Source of the DNA: Moraxella haemolytica
GTDB taxonomy: Bacteria; Pseudomonadota; Gammaproteobacteria; Pseudomonadales; Moraxellaceae
DNA: 64,000 bases
Direction: 5' to 3'
Assembly (NCBI RefSeq): GCF_030177935.1
Contig: NZ_CP089974.1
Span: forward strand, 1,054,001-1,118,000
Shown: positions 1 through 8,268 of the stretch, piece by piece
Position numbering within the stretch: position 1 is the first letter of the stretch
Layout of the letters: every line of letters starts with the position of its first letter
Made by a program: the position numbers and the translations under genes
The notes under the pieces: model-generated
What the model was told of the DNA's origin: nothing
What the model saw: only the letters and a program-made list of their open reading frames with translations
Databases searched by the model: none

Positions 1-2
1 AT

Positions 3-419
3 ACTTATAAAGTCTATATCAATCACACAGACGCAGGTGGCATCGTCTATCATGCCAATCACCTGACCTTTTTTGAAAATTGTCGCAGAGATTGGCTAAG
101 CTCGCTTGGGTTTCATGGTTATTTTTTTGATGCTGATGGTGTGGCAGGTGGTACAGACAGCCATGATGGAAAAATTCACTTTGTGGTCGCTCGTGCCGAT
201 TTGACCTATAAATTACCACTCTTTGTTGATGATGTGCTGATTGTTACCGTGCAAAAGATGACAAAAAAGTCCGCCAGTCTTATTCTAACCCAACATATTT
301 ATCGCTCGTATGATGATTTTAAAAGCGGTAAGGTTGCAAGTACTGGCGTGATTACCTTAGCTTGCGTTATCAATAGCGATGATGGCATTCGCCCCTGTCG
401 ACTGCCTCGCACCTTTTAA
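3..419 (+). CDS. YbgC-like acyl-CoA thioesterase (5' partial)
   Basis: Hotdog-fold thioesterase. The frame is open from the window edge, so the start codon lies upstream. Near the N-terminus the segment T-D-A-G-G-I-V-Y-H-A-N-H, followed by F-F-E-N-C-R-R-D-W-L, matches the 4-hydroxybenzoyl-CoA thioesterase/YbgC signature, in which the Asp is the active-site residue. The visible 138 residues are close to the usual family length of about 135, so only a few residues are missing. YbgC proteins hydrolyse short acyl-CoA or acyl-ACP esters in the cytoplasm and are often linked to tol-pal genes; the neighbours that would show this are outside the window. Confidence 0.85.
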   Translation, partial: TYKVYINHTDAGGIVYHANHLTFFENCRRDWLSSLGFHGYFFDADGVAGGTDSHDGKIHFVVARADLTYKLPLFVDDVLIVTVQKMTKKSASLILTQHIYRSYDDFKSGKVASTGVITLACVINSDDGIRPCRLPRTF

Positions 420-450
420 CAGCACCACCAACTCATTTGTTATCGCCTAG

Positions 451-484
451 AAAAAGGAGCGGTACTACCTACTGCTCTTTTTTA
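451..484 (+). terminator. Intrinsic terminator after the thioesterase gene
   Basis: Fourteen paired bases (two G-U wobbles) with the arms AAAAAGGAGCGGTA and TACTGCTCTTTTTT around a 5-base loop. It lies between convergent genes and has A and T runs on both sides, so it could serve both strands. Confidence 0.75.
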
Positions 485-540
485 TGCTCTTTATTTTAAA
501 GCAAGTCAGTTATCAAGACTACCAAATCACAACCACCAAA

Positions 541-1407
541 TCACAAAAACTTAGTAATCAATCGCAGTGGCAAATACTTCATGCCCAGACCAATTGGCAA
601 CCACGGCCATGCAGGCACATATGCTTCATCAACTTTCGCTTCAATCGCTTTGACAATCACATCAGCACCCTCCTCTTCTTCAACTTCAAAAGGTAGGTAT
701 TTTGCTCCAATATTTAAATCAGTACGAACATATCCTGGATAGATGGTTGATACCGTGATAGGCAGTTTTTCAGTGATGGCATCAGCACGAATTCCCTCTG
801 CCAATGTTGCAAGCCCTGCCTTAGCTGCAGCATAGGTGGTTAAATGGCGTGGCAGACCACGCACAGCCGACATGCTAGATATGACCACCAGATGACCACT
901 ATTTTGACGGCGGAAAATCTGCATGGCAGATTCACACTGTGCCAATGCAGAGATGAAGTTGGTCTCAGCGGTAGCACGGTTAATGGCAAAACGACCATAA
1001 CCAATCACACGGCTGTCCCCAACCCCTGCATTCACAATGATTTTATCAATGGTTGTGCCATTTGCCTGCACTTCTTTATCAAAGTCATCGAACACCAAGA
1101 ATACATCATCATAGATGGTAACATCAAGTGGGCGAACATAAACCTTGATGCCAAACTCTTGCTCAAGCTCTGCTTTTAGTGCCTCTAGGCGGTCAAGCCG
1201 TCTGGCACAGATTGCCAAATCATAACCTAAAAAAGCAAACTTACGAGCCATCATCGCCCCAAGTCCTGAGCTTGCCCCTGTAATTAGAACAACTTTACCT
1301 TGACCGATGCCACGAATGTCTTTTAAATCTTTAATTTTATTAAACCGGTTTGCCACCACACGACCAAACTTATCCGCTTTAGCAAACAACTCTTCTAATC
1401 TTTTCAT
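541..1407 (-). CDS. Short-chain dehydrogenase/reductase (SDR)
   Basis: NAD(P)-dependent oxidoreductase of the classical SDR family, 288 residues. The cofactor motif T-G-A-S-S-G-L-G lies at residues 43-50, N-A-G at about 126-128, catalytic Ser at about 177-178 and Y-x-x-x-K at 192-196. An N-terminal extension of about 35 residues precedes the Rossmann fold. R-R at 69-70, after the second strand, is compatible with NADP preference. The substrate cannot be read from the sequence. It stands alone between a convergent terminator and the broken sohB gene. The SDR assignment is firm, the substrate unknown. Confidence 0.88.
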   Translation of the reverse strand: MKRLEELFAKADKFGRVVANRFNKIKDLKDIRGIGQGKVVLITGASSGLGAMMARKFAFLGYDLAICARRLDRLEALKAELEQEFGIKVYVRPLDVTIYDDVFLVFDDFDKEVQANGTTIDKIIVNAGVGDSRVIGYGRFAINRATAETNFISALAQCESAMQIFRRQNSGHLVVISSMSAVRGLPRHLTTYAAAKAGLATLAEGIRADAITEKLPITVSTIYPGYVRTDLNIGAKYLPFEVEEEEGADVIVKAIEAKVDEAYVPAWPWLPIGLGMKYLPLRLITKFL

Positions 1408-1498
1408 AACTTACCCATAAAACAACTTAAAAAATAAGTAGCTATTTTAGCGTATTTTTTGGTAAAATTCTAATAATTTACTGTGTACAATCAATCAC

Positions 1499-2258
1499 TT
1501 AAGGGCGATTAATCTTCGCCAAAAACTCGGCAGCTCTTAAGCCAGCTTTACCAACAAAGTCTGTTATAGAAACGCCAATTTGCTCATCTAAGCCTAATTT
1601 TTCTAGCAAATTTGGCTTGGTGCGTAAGTTTAATGCAAAGACATTGTGATTATCCATTAATCCCAAAATATACGCATCTGATGTGCCAAGCTCATCAATC
1701 AAGCCCAAAGTATGGGCGTCTTTGCCAAACCAAAATTCACCTGTCGCTACTTTTTCAATATCTAGGCGTGGTCGATGATGCACCAATAATCTTATCAGCC
1801 ACGCACGCCATCATATAGCCACCACTGGCAGCGATTTTATCCACACAGACGGTTAAAGACAGCTGAGCTTCTTTAATTCTTTGCAACTGTTCAGCAGCCA
1901 GTCCATAAGCATGCACCTGACCACCACCACTTTCAAGACGAATCACCACCTCATCGTTGGCTTTAGCCACGCTAATAATGGCACTAATCTCTTCACGAAG
2001 CTGTGATACGGCACTTGCTTTGATGTCGCCATCAAAATCTAGCACATAGATGGTTTTGGCATCATCTTGCTTATTGGTTGTCTTATCCTGCCCTTTTTCT
2101 TTAGCATTTGACTTAGCCAAAGACAAAAGTTTAGATAGACAACCACCACAATCATCGGCAGTAACTACTTGCTCAAACTCTTGTCGTTGCTTTTTTTGGA
2201 CTTTGTTTAAGTGAGTGATTTGTAACTCTACTGGTTTTTTTGATGAAAAAAGTAGCAT
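1499..2258 (-). pseudogene. sohB: sohB-like S49 peptidase, internally deleted
   Basis: Remnant of a SohB-type signal peptide peptidase. The 5' part (ATG at 2258, with AAGGG just upstream) carries the family sequence up to A-A-S-G-G-Y-M-M-A-C-V-A-D-K-I-I, which contains the nucleophilic Ser. The reading then runs into a stop at about 1758. The 3' part resumes in another frame at R-P-R-L-D-I-E-K-V-A-T-G-E. Against E. coli SohB about 70 residues are missing exactly between these points, near 1775, including the G-x-Y-K-R segment expected to hold the catalytic Lys. A single out-of-frame deletion of about 200 bp explains everything seen. No N-terminal membrane anchor is visible either. The product would be inactive. 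Confidence 0.85.
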
Positions 2259-2362
2259 ATTAACCCTTAAAATTTTATAGCATGGTTGATAAAAACTTTT
2301 ATGCAAATTCACTAAAAATAAATTGGTGCGGTGTTTTTCAAGTTCAGCCAAACGGCAGACCC

Positions 2363-4216
2363 TTAGCTGTCTGTTGTATTTTTTAGACCTACGCCACGCA
2401 AGCGACCGTACCCATCAATATCACGAACAATCAGCGACCAAGCATCATTGAGTCTCACCTCATCGCCCTTGACAGGCTCCGCCTTAAAATGCGATAGCAT
2501 GAACTCTTCAACCGTCTGATCACGAGCATCGCTCAAAGTTTGCATCAACTCATCATCAATACCAGCCAAGCCTGTGGCACTAGGCGATAAAGTAAACATA
2601 TCTAAAGCACTGGCAACGGGTGCGATTTTACTAAAACGATTTTGACTAAGGCTACGAGTTGCCAAATTATAAAACGGTAAATCCATGATGCGTGCGTGTG
2701 GAGACAACAGCCAATCACCATAAAACTCACTGGTTTTTTGATATTGAGTAGCGGAGTTGTTAAAAACCTTAGCAATATTACCCGCCCAATCACCCAGCAA
2801 AGCATACCAAACAATATCGCCAACTTTAAGCACTGTATCATCGTCAACATGCACAAGATGACTGCCACGAACAACAGCGAAGACGCTGATTTCTTGAGGA
2901 TTTACCTTTCCTGAAATGTCTTGTGGGTGGCGACCAATGGCAAACGCACCGGGCTTAACCTCAAACTCATATAAAGTTATATTGGCTTGATCACCCACCC
3001 AAATTTCATGTTCAGCCTTAGGTTCAGCATCGGTTGGCACCCAAACTTTAAACAACCGAGACATGAATGGAATTGTTGTGCCTTGTGCCAGCAAAGATAA
3101 AATCACCACACCAAAGACGATGTCAAACGCTAAATTTGCCCCTACAACACCGCTGACCACAGGAATGATGGCCAGTGTGATTGGTACCGCACCTCTTAGA
3201 CCAACCCACGAGATAAAACCAATCTCTTTTAGACGAAAACCAAACGGTATTAGGCTTGTTGCCACCGCAATCGGACGAGCTACAAATAACAAGAATAAAA
3301 AGATTGCCAGTGAATAATACCACTCTTCAATCATTCTTGATGGTGTAACCAATAGACCCAACACCACAAATAGTACTGCTTGTGATAGCCAAGCAAAACT
3401 ATCCATGACACGCAAAACATGTTCTGTAGCACGGACTTTGGTATTGCCAATGATGACACCTGCCAAATACACCGCCAAAAATCCACTGCCCCCAAATAAG
3501 TTGGTCGCACCAAACACCGCCATACCTGCTGACATGATTAAAATGGCGTACATACCATCAGCCAAATGCACCTTTGGTAATAACTTAGATAACAACCAAC
3601 CTGCCGCCAATCCTGTAATCAGACCAACTAAAATCTGTTGGGTTAGCATTAGGATGATGCTGCCGATTGTTTGACTCTCTGGATTGAGATTCAAAGCAAT
3701 CATGACCGTAACCAACAAAATTGCCAAAGGGTCATTCGTGCCAGATTCCAACTCAAGTGTGGCCTGCACACGATCATTGAGCTTGACCCCGCCATTTCTA
3801 AGTAGGCTAAAAACCGCTGCAGCGTCAGTTGAACCAACAATCGCTGCCATCAAAAAACCCAATCGCCAATCAATATCAAGTAGCCAGCTAACAAAAAGAC
3901 CCAATGCACAAACCGTTGCAATAACGCCCCAAGTTGCCAGTGTAATCGCAGGTTTTAGACCGACACGAAAAGATTGGAATGAAGTGCGAAGTCCACCATC
4001 AAGCAAGATGCAGGCAAGTGCTGCCTGACCAATGAAATTTGCGGCAGAATACTCCTGAAATTCAATACCCAGCACCCCTTCTTCGCCAGCAAGCATGCCC
4101 ACACCCAAGAAAAACAACAACAAAGGCACACCCAAGCGTGCTGACAAGGTGTTTGTCATGATGCTGATAAAAATCAGCATAGAAGTAACAAGATAAATGA
4201 TATTTAAAGTATCCAT
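2363..4216 (-). CDS. K+/H+ antiporter, CPA1 family (NhaP2/CvrA-like)
   Basis: Inner-membrane cation/proton antiporter. Residues about 1-400 form a dozen hydrophobic segments with the CPA1 core (G-S-T-D-A-A-A-V-F-S-L and L-E-S-G-T-N-D-P). The C-terminal third is soluble, with a TrkA_C-like section and a transporter-associated CorC/HlyC-like end (G-D-E-V-R-L-N-D-A-W), the layout of E. coli NhaP2/CvrA (578 residues; 617 here). I chose the ATG at 4216 (M-D-T-L-N-I-I) because family members start there. A TTG at 4258 would add 14 poorly conserved residues. The AGGAG ahead of the ATG is rather far away, at 13 bases. Expected role: potassium extrusion and cell-volume or pH control. Confidence 0.88.
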   Translation of the reverse strand: MDTLNIIYLVTSMLIFISIMTNTLSARLGVPLLLFFLGVGMLAGEEGVLGIEFQEYSAANFIGQAALACILLDGGLRTSFQSFRVGLKPAITLATWGVIATVCALGLFVSWLLDIDWRLGFLMAAIVGSTDAAAVFSLLRNGGVKLNDRVQATLELESGTNDPLAILLVTVMIALNLNPESQTIGSIILMLTQQILVGLITGLAAGWLLSKLLPKVHLADGMYAILIMSAGMAVFGATNLFGGSGFLAVYLAGVIIGNTKVRATEHVLRVMDSFAWLSQAVLFVVLGLLVTPSRMIEEWYYSLAIFLFLLFVARPIAVATSLIPFGFRLKEIGFISWVGLRGAVPITLAIIPVVSGVVGANLAFDIVFGVVILSLLAQGTTIPFMSRLFKVWVPTDAEPKAEHEIWVGDQANITLYEFEVKPGAFAIGRHPQDISGKVNPQEISVFAVVRGSHLVHVDDDTVLKVGDIVWYALLGDWAGNIAKVFNNSATQYQKTSEFYGDWLLSPHARIMDLPFYNLATRSLSQNRFSKIAPVASALDMFTLSPSATGLAGIDDELMQTLSDARDQTVEEFMLSHFKAEPVKGDEVRLNDAWSLIVRDIDGYGRLRGVGLKNTTDS

Positions 4217-4412
4217 CGGCGAAGAAATGCTCCTTTTGGTAAATAACCCGCTTGACAAGTAACGGCTAATTTGGCTTTATTACCACAAATAAATCAGCTA
4301 ATACTATCACAATATACCGTCAAATTTCCATAACAAACTCATCAATTTAATCGGTTTTTTTATATTAAACATAGTTATTGATTATACTAATTGTATTTAG
4401 TACATAGAATAT

Positions 4413-4454
4413 CAAAAACCACCTAAGCCGATATTCCGACAAAGGTGGTTTTAT
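4413..4454 (-). terminator. Terminator after oppDF
   Basis: On the minus strand, AAACCACCT and AGGTGGTT form the arms of a hairpin with a long loop, followed by TTTTTG. It lies 27 bases beyond the oppDF stop codon. Confidence 0.6.
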
Positions 4455-4480
4455 GGTAGTGATTTAAAGAGTTAAGTCAA

Positions 4481-6079
4481 TCAAGATAGGTTTGATGCCT
4501 GTACCAAAATCTTGGTATACTCTTCTTGTGGGTTTTCAAAAATCTGCTCGGCAGTACCCTCTTCGATAACTTCGCCTTTACTCATCACCATCACACGGTC
4601 AGATAAAGCACGAACCACAGACAAATCATGGCTGATGAAAATATAGCTTAGTCCATATTTGCGTTGCAGGTCATTTAACAGCTCAACCACCATAATTTGG
4701 GTTGATCGGTCAAGTGCTGAAGTTGGCTCGTCCAGAAGAACAAACTTAGGTTCTAAAATAATTGCACGAGCAATGGCGATGCGTTGACGCTGACCGCCTG
4801 AAAACTCATGCGGATAGCGGTTAATCATTATAGGTGATAGATTAACCTCTTTGAGCATCTTCACCACTTTTTGACGACGCTCCTCTTTGGTCATCTGCGG
4901 AAAATGTACCGTCAGACCCTCACCAACAATCTCCCCCACCGTTAAGCGTGGCGACAGCGAGTTAAATGGGTCTTGAAAAACAATTTGCATATCACGGCGA
5001 AGCACATCACGCTCTTTGGCATTCATCTGCTTGATGGGTCTGCCACCAAAGCTGATTTCTCCTGTAGATTCCACAATTTGCATGATGGCACGACCAATGG
5101 TTGATTTACCAGAACCAGATTCACCCACAATCCCTAAAGTCTCCCCCTCTTTTAGGTGAAGAGAGATGCCCTTGACCGCACTAAAGGTCTTGGTTGGTTT
5201 ACCAAAGAAACTACGCTCCATCACATAATCTACATGCACTTTGTTAGCAGTAATGATATCTGGCACACCCTCTCCCAATAACGGCTTTTGATTCATTGGG
5301 ATTGGCATCAGCAGCTCTTTGGTGTATTTATGCTGTGGTTGATTAAATACGCTTTGAGTATCACCTCGTTCGATAATCACCCCATGTTGCATGACACACA
5401 CTTGATGGCTATACCTTCTAACCAAACGCAAATCATGAGAAATCAAGATGATTGCCATGCCAAGATCTTTTTGTAATTGCATGAGCAAATCTAAAATCTC
5501 AGCTTGAGTGGTAACATCAAGTGCTGTGGTTGGTTCGTCAGCAATGAGCAAGTCAGGCTTATTGATGATTGTCATTGCAATCATAATACGCTGGAGCTGA
5601 CCGCCTGAAAACTCATGCGGATAACAGTCCATCTTACGCTCAGCATCAGGGATTTTCACCGTTTCAAGGGTTTCCAATGCCATTTGACGAGCCTGTTTTT
5701 GGCTGATGTTTGGGTTGTGAATACACACCGCTTCGGCAACTTGTTTACCGATTTTCACAAAAGGATTAAGACTGGTCATTGGCTCTTGGAAAATCATGCC
5801 AATGCGGTCGCCCCTTAAGGATCGCATTTGTTTTTCAGACAGTTTTAAAATCTCTTTGCCATCAAAAACAACCGAAGAATTCTGACCAAATGTAGCAATC
5901 TTTTTGGGCAATAACTGCATGATTGCCATACTGGTAACTGACTTACCTGAACCTGATTCACCCACAATGGCAAGTGTCTGCCCACGATTTAGGCTAAATG
6001 TCATGTCTTTGACAACATGAACATTTTCCTCATCAGTCTTTAAAAATATATCTAAGTCTTGAACTTCTAATAGTGCCAT
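4481..6079 (-). CDS. Oligopeptide ABC transporter, fused OppD-OppF ATPase
   Basis: Cytoplasmic energy-coupling subunit, 532 residues, with two complete ABC domains in one chain. Domain 1 (about 1-260) has Walker A G-E-S-G-S-G-K-S, signature F-S-G-G-Q-L-Q-R and Walker B L-L-I-A-D-E-P. Domain 2 (about 275-532) has G-E-S-G-S-G-K-S, S-G-G-Q-R-Q-R and L-L-D-E-P. E. coli encodes OppD and OppF separately; the fused form resembles YejF and GsiA, but the linked permeases are clearly OppB and OppC. It is the last gene of the minus-strand permease operon, 20 bases after oppC. It should hydrolyse ATP to drive peptide import. Confidence 0.9.
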   Translation of the reverse strand: MALLEVQDLDIFLKTDEENVHVVKDMTFSLNRGQTLAIVGESGSGKSVTSMAIMQLLPKKIATFGQNSSVVFDGKEILKLSEKQMRSLRGDRIGMIFQEPMTSLNPFVKIGKQVAEAVCIHNPNISQKQARQMALETLETVKIPDAERKMDCYPHEFSGGQLQRIMIAMTIINKPDLLIADEPTTALDVTTQAEILDLLMQLQKDLGMAIILISHDLRLVRRYSHQVCVMQHGVIIERGDTQSVFNQPQHKYTKELLMPIPMNQKPLLGEGVPDIITANKVHVDYVMERSFFGKPTKTFSAVKGISLHLKEGETLGIVGESGSGKSTIGRAIMQIVESTGEISFGGRPIKQMNAKERDVLRRDMQIVFQDPFNSLSPRLTVGEIVGEGLTVHFPQMTKEERRQKVVKMLKEVNLSPIMINRYPHEFSGGQRQRIAIARAIILEPKFVLLDEPTSALDRSTQIMVVELLNDLQRKYGLSYIFISHDLSVVRALSDRVMVMSKGEVIEEGTAEQIFENPQEEYTKILVQASNLS

Positions 6080-6099
6080 CTTCTCATCCTACCATTCGA

Positions 6100-6993
6100 T
6101 TATTTATCTTTAGGGTCTAAGGCATCGCGTAAGCCATCGCCTAAAAAGTTAAAACAGAACAATGTCGCTACCAAAAATATTGATGGAATGAGAAGTTGCC
6201 ACGGTGCTACTTGCATACTTTGAGCTCCTTCTTGTAGCAATGCACCCCAACTGGTCATTGGTTCTTGTACTCCCAATCCTAAGAAACTTAGGAAGGATTC
6301 AAACAAAATCATGCCTGGCACAATGAGTGATGCATAAATTACAACCAACCCTAAGACATTTGGCACAATATGACGCATAATGATGCCAGTACTAGAGACG
6401 CCTGTGATTTTTGCAGCTTCAACAAATTCTTTATTTTTTAGGCTTAAAGTTTGTCCACGCACGATACGAGCGACATCCAACCATGACACCATACCAATTG
6501 CCACAAAGATTAAGAAAATATTTCTACCGAACAAAGTTACGAGTAAAATCACAAAAAACATAAAGGGGAAAGCGTTTAACACATCCAAAAAACGCATGAG
6601 CAACATATCCACTTTACCACCCAAGTAGCCTGATAAAGCACCATAGATAGTACCAATCAATACCGCAACGAACGCACCTGCCACACCTACCATAAGCGAA
6701 ATGCGACCACCAACAGCAACACGAACAAGCAAATCTCTACCAATCGGATCTGTGCCAAAATAATGTCCTGAGCTTAGTGAAGGTGCAGTACCCATACTTG
6801 CCCAATCAGTGTGGTCATAAGTATAAGGTATGAACATTGGTGCACAAATAACAAAAATGGTAATAATTAGCAGAATTAATGCACTAGCAATGGCGGCTTT
6901 ATTTCGGCGAAAGCGTCGCCACGCATCCTGCCAAAGACTGCGTCCTTTAACATCATCAAGGTTGTGAGGCTTTATGGTTGTATCAATAGACAT
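6100..6993 (-). CDS. oppC: Oligopeptide ABC transporter permease OppC
   Basis: Inner-membrane permease, 297 residues. The soluble N-terminus R-S-L-W-Q-D-A-W-R-R-F matches E. coli OppC almost residue for residue. It is followed by six predicted membrane helices and the EAA loop that contacts the ATPase (E-A-A-K-I-T-G-V-S), then a C-terminus ending D-G-L-R-D-A-L-D-P-K-D-K, also shared with E. coli. It lies 18 bases downstream of oppB and 20 upstream of the fused ATPase gene, consistent with one mRNA. Confidence 0.93.
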   Translation of the reverse strand: MSIDTTIKPHNLDDVKGRSLWQDAWRRFRRNKAAIASALILLIITIFVICAPMFIPYTYDHTDWASMGTAPSLSSGHYFGTDPIGRDLLVRVAVGGRISLMVGVAGAFVAVLIGTIYGALSGYLGGKVDMLLMRFLDVLNAFPFMFFVILLVTLFGRNIFLIFVAIGMVSWLDVARIVRGQTLSLKNKEFVEAAKITGVSSTGIIMRHIVPNVLGLVVIYASLIVPGMILFESFLSFLGLGVQEPMTSWGALLQEGAQSMQVAPWQLLIPSIFLVATLFCFNFLGDGLRDALDPKDK

Positions 6994-7011
6994 AAAACAT
7001 CCTTTTTTATT

Positions 7012-7932
7012 TTAATATTTGATTTTTGGATCAATGAGTGCGTATAAAATATCAACGATAGCATTAAATGTAATTGTTAGCACTCCCACCAGGATGGTTA
7101 GGCTTAGCACCAAACTATAATCACGGTTTAATGCCCCATTGACAAAGAGCTGACCAATGCCTGGCAGACCAAAAATTGACTCAATCACGATAGAGCCTGT
7201 AATAATACCTACAAAAGCAGGTCCCAAAAATGAGATAACAGGCAACATCGCAGGACGCAAAGCGTGTTTAAAGACAATGTGAGAGGTTGGCAAGCCTTTT
7301 GCTTTGGTGGTGCGGATATAAGGGCTGTTTAGCACTTCAATCATAGAACCCCTTGTTACCCTTGCGATGCTAGAGGCATAACCAAGAGCTAACGTGCCCA
7401 CAGGTAGGATAAGATTTGGCAATGCACCACTATTCCAACCCCCTGCTGGCAGTACCTGCCAAATAACAGCAAACAACAAGACAAGCAATGGACCTTTTAC
7501 AAAACTTGGCATGACCACACCTGTCATGGCAACCGTCATGAGTGCATAGTCAAAAAAGGTATTTTGTTTTAAGGCGGCGATAACGCCAAGCGTGATGCCC
7601 AATACAAGTGCTATCACGAAGGCGTAAATACCTATCTCCACCGAGACAGGCAAAGACTGAGCAAGCAATTCATTGATGGTGTAATCTTTGTACTTAAAAG
7701 AAGGGCCAAAATCCCCCATGAAGAGTTGCTTTAGATAATTTAGGTATTGAAGCCATAACGGATCGTTTAAATTATATTTAGCTTCAATATTAGCAAGTAC
7801 TGCAGGCGGTAAGTTACGCTCACCAGTAAATGGGCTACCAGGTGCCAAACGCATCATGAAAAATGACACAGTGATAAGAAACAACATGGTTGGTATCGCT
7901 TCTAAAAAACGCTTAAAAATCAGTTTTAACAT
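7012..7932 (-). CDS. oppB: Oligopeptide ABC transporter permease OppB
   Basis: Inner-membrane permease, 306 residues, the same length as E. coli OppB. The N-terminus (F-F-M-M-R-L-A-P-G-S-P-F-T-G-E-R) and the C-terminus (L-N-R-D-Y-S-L-V-L-S-L-T-I-L-V-G) are nearly identical to it. An EAA-type loop (T-K-A-K-G-L-P) lies near residue 205. It is first gene of the oppB-oppC-oppDF group. A terminator-like hairpin sits between it and the upstream oppA, so it needs its own promoter or depends on readthrough. Confidence 0.94.
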   Translation of the reverse strand: MLKLIFKRFLEAIPTMLFLITVSFFMMRLAPGSPFTGERNLPPAVLANIEAKYNLNDPLWLQYLNYLKQLFMGDFGPSFKYKDYTINELLAQSLPVSVEIGIYAFVIALVLGITLGVIAALKQNTFFDYALMTVAMTGVVMPSFVKGPLLVLLFAVIWQVLPAGGWNSGALPNLILPVGTLALGYASSIARVTRGSMIEVLNSPYIRTTKAKGLPTSHIVFKHALRPAMLPVISFLGPAFVGIITGSIVIESIFGLPGIGQLFVNGALNRDYSLVLSLTILVGVLTITFNAIVDILYALIDPKIKY

Positions 7933-8221
7933 AAAAAACCTTGTGTTCTAAATACCATGAACAAAAGCCAAAAACTTGCTAAATGCAGGTCTTGTCATCC
8001 ATCTCAGGCTTGCTTTTTATCCTTGAATAGCGAGCCGATCTTGTATCAATGCCACCAATCACTTATCATCATATCTGCTAAGTGATTCAATGATAAAGCT
8101 AGCGTATGATACCTAATTTATAGGAAATTGCACAAAATAATCATCAAGTTGTGCTAATTTATCCTGCTTTACGATCTATCTAATTATTCTAAATTACCAA
8201 TAAATTAGGTAGATTTAGCGA
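7933..8221. other. Gap between oppA and oppB
   Basis: About 290 AT-rich bases without a convincing gene. On the minus strand TATAAA at about 8116-8121 has only poorly spaced -35 candidates. A promoter for oppBC-DF is expected here, but I cannot place it with confidence. Confidence 0.4.
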
Positions 8222-8258
8222 ATAAAAACAAGCATATTATTCAACATGCTTGTTTTTT
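8222..8258 (-). terminator. Terminator between oppA and oppB
   Basis: CAAGCAT (8229-8235) and ATGCTTG (8246-8252) form a 7-bp stem, with A-U pairs extending it on either side. On the minus strand it is followed by TTTTTATT. It starts 10 bases after the oppA stop, upstream of the permease genes. Such a site usually keeps binding-protein mRNA in excess over permease mRNA. Confidence 0.75.
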
Positions 8259-8268
8259 CATACTTGCC

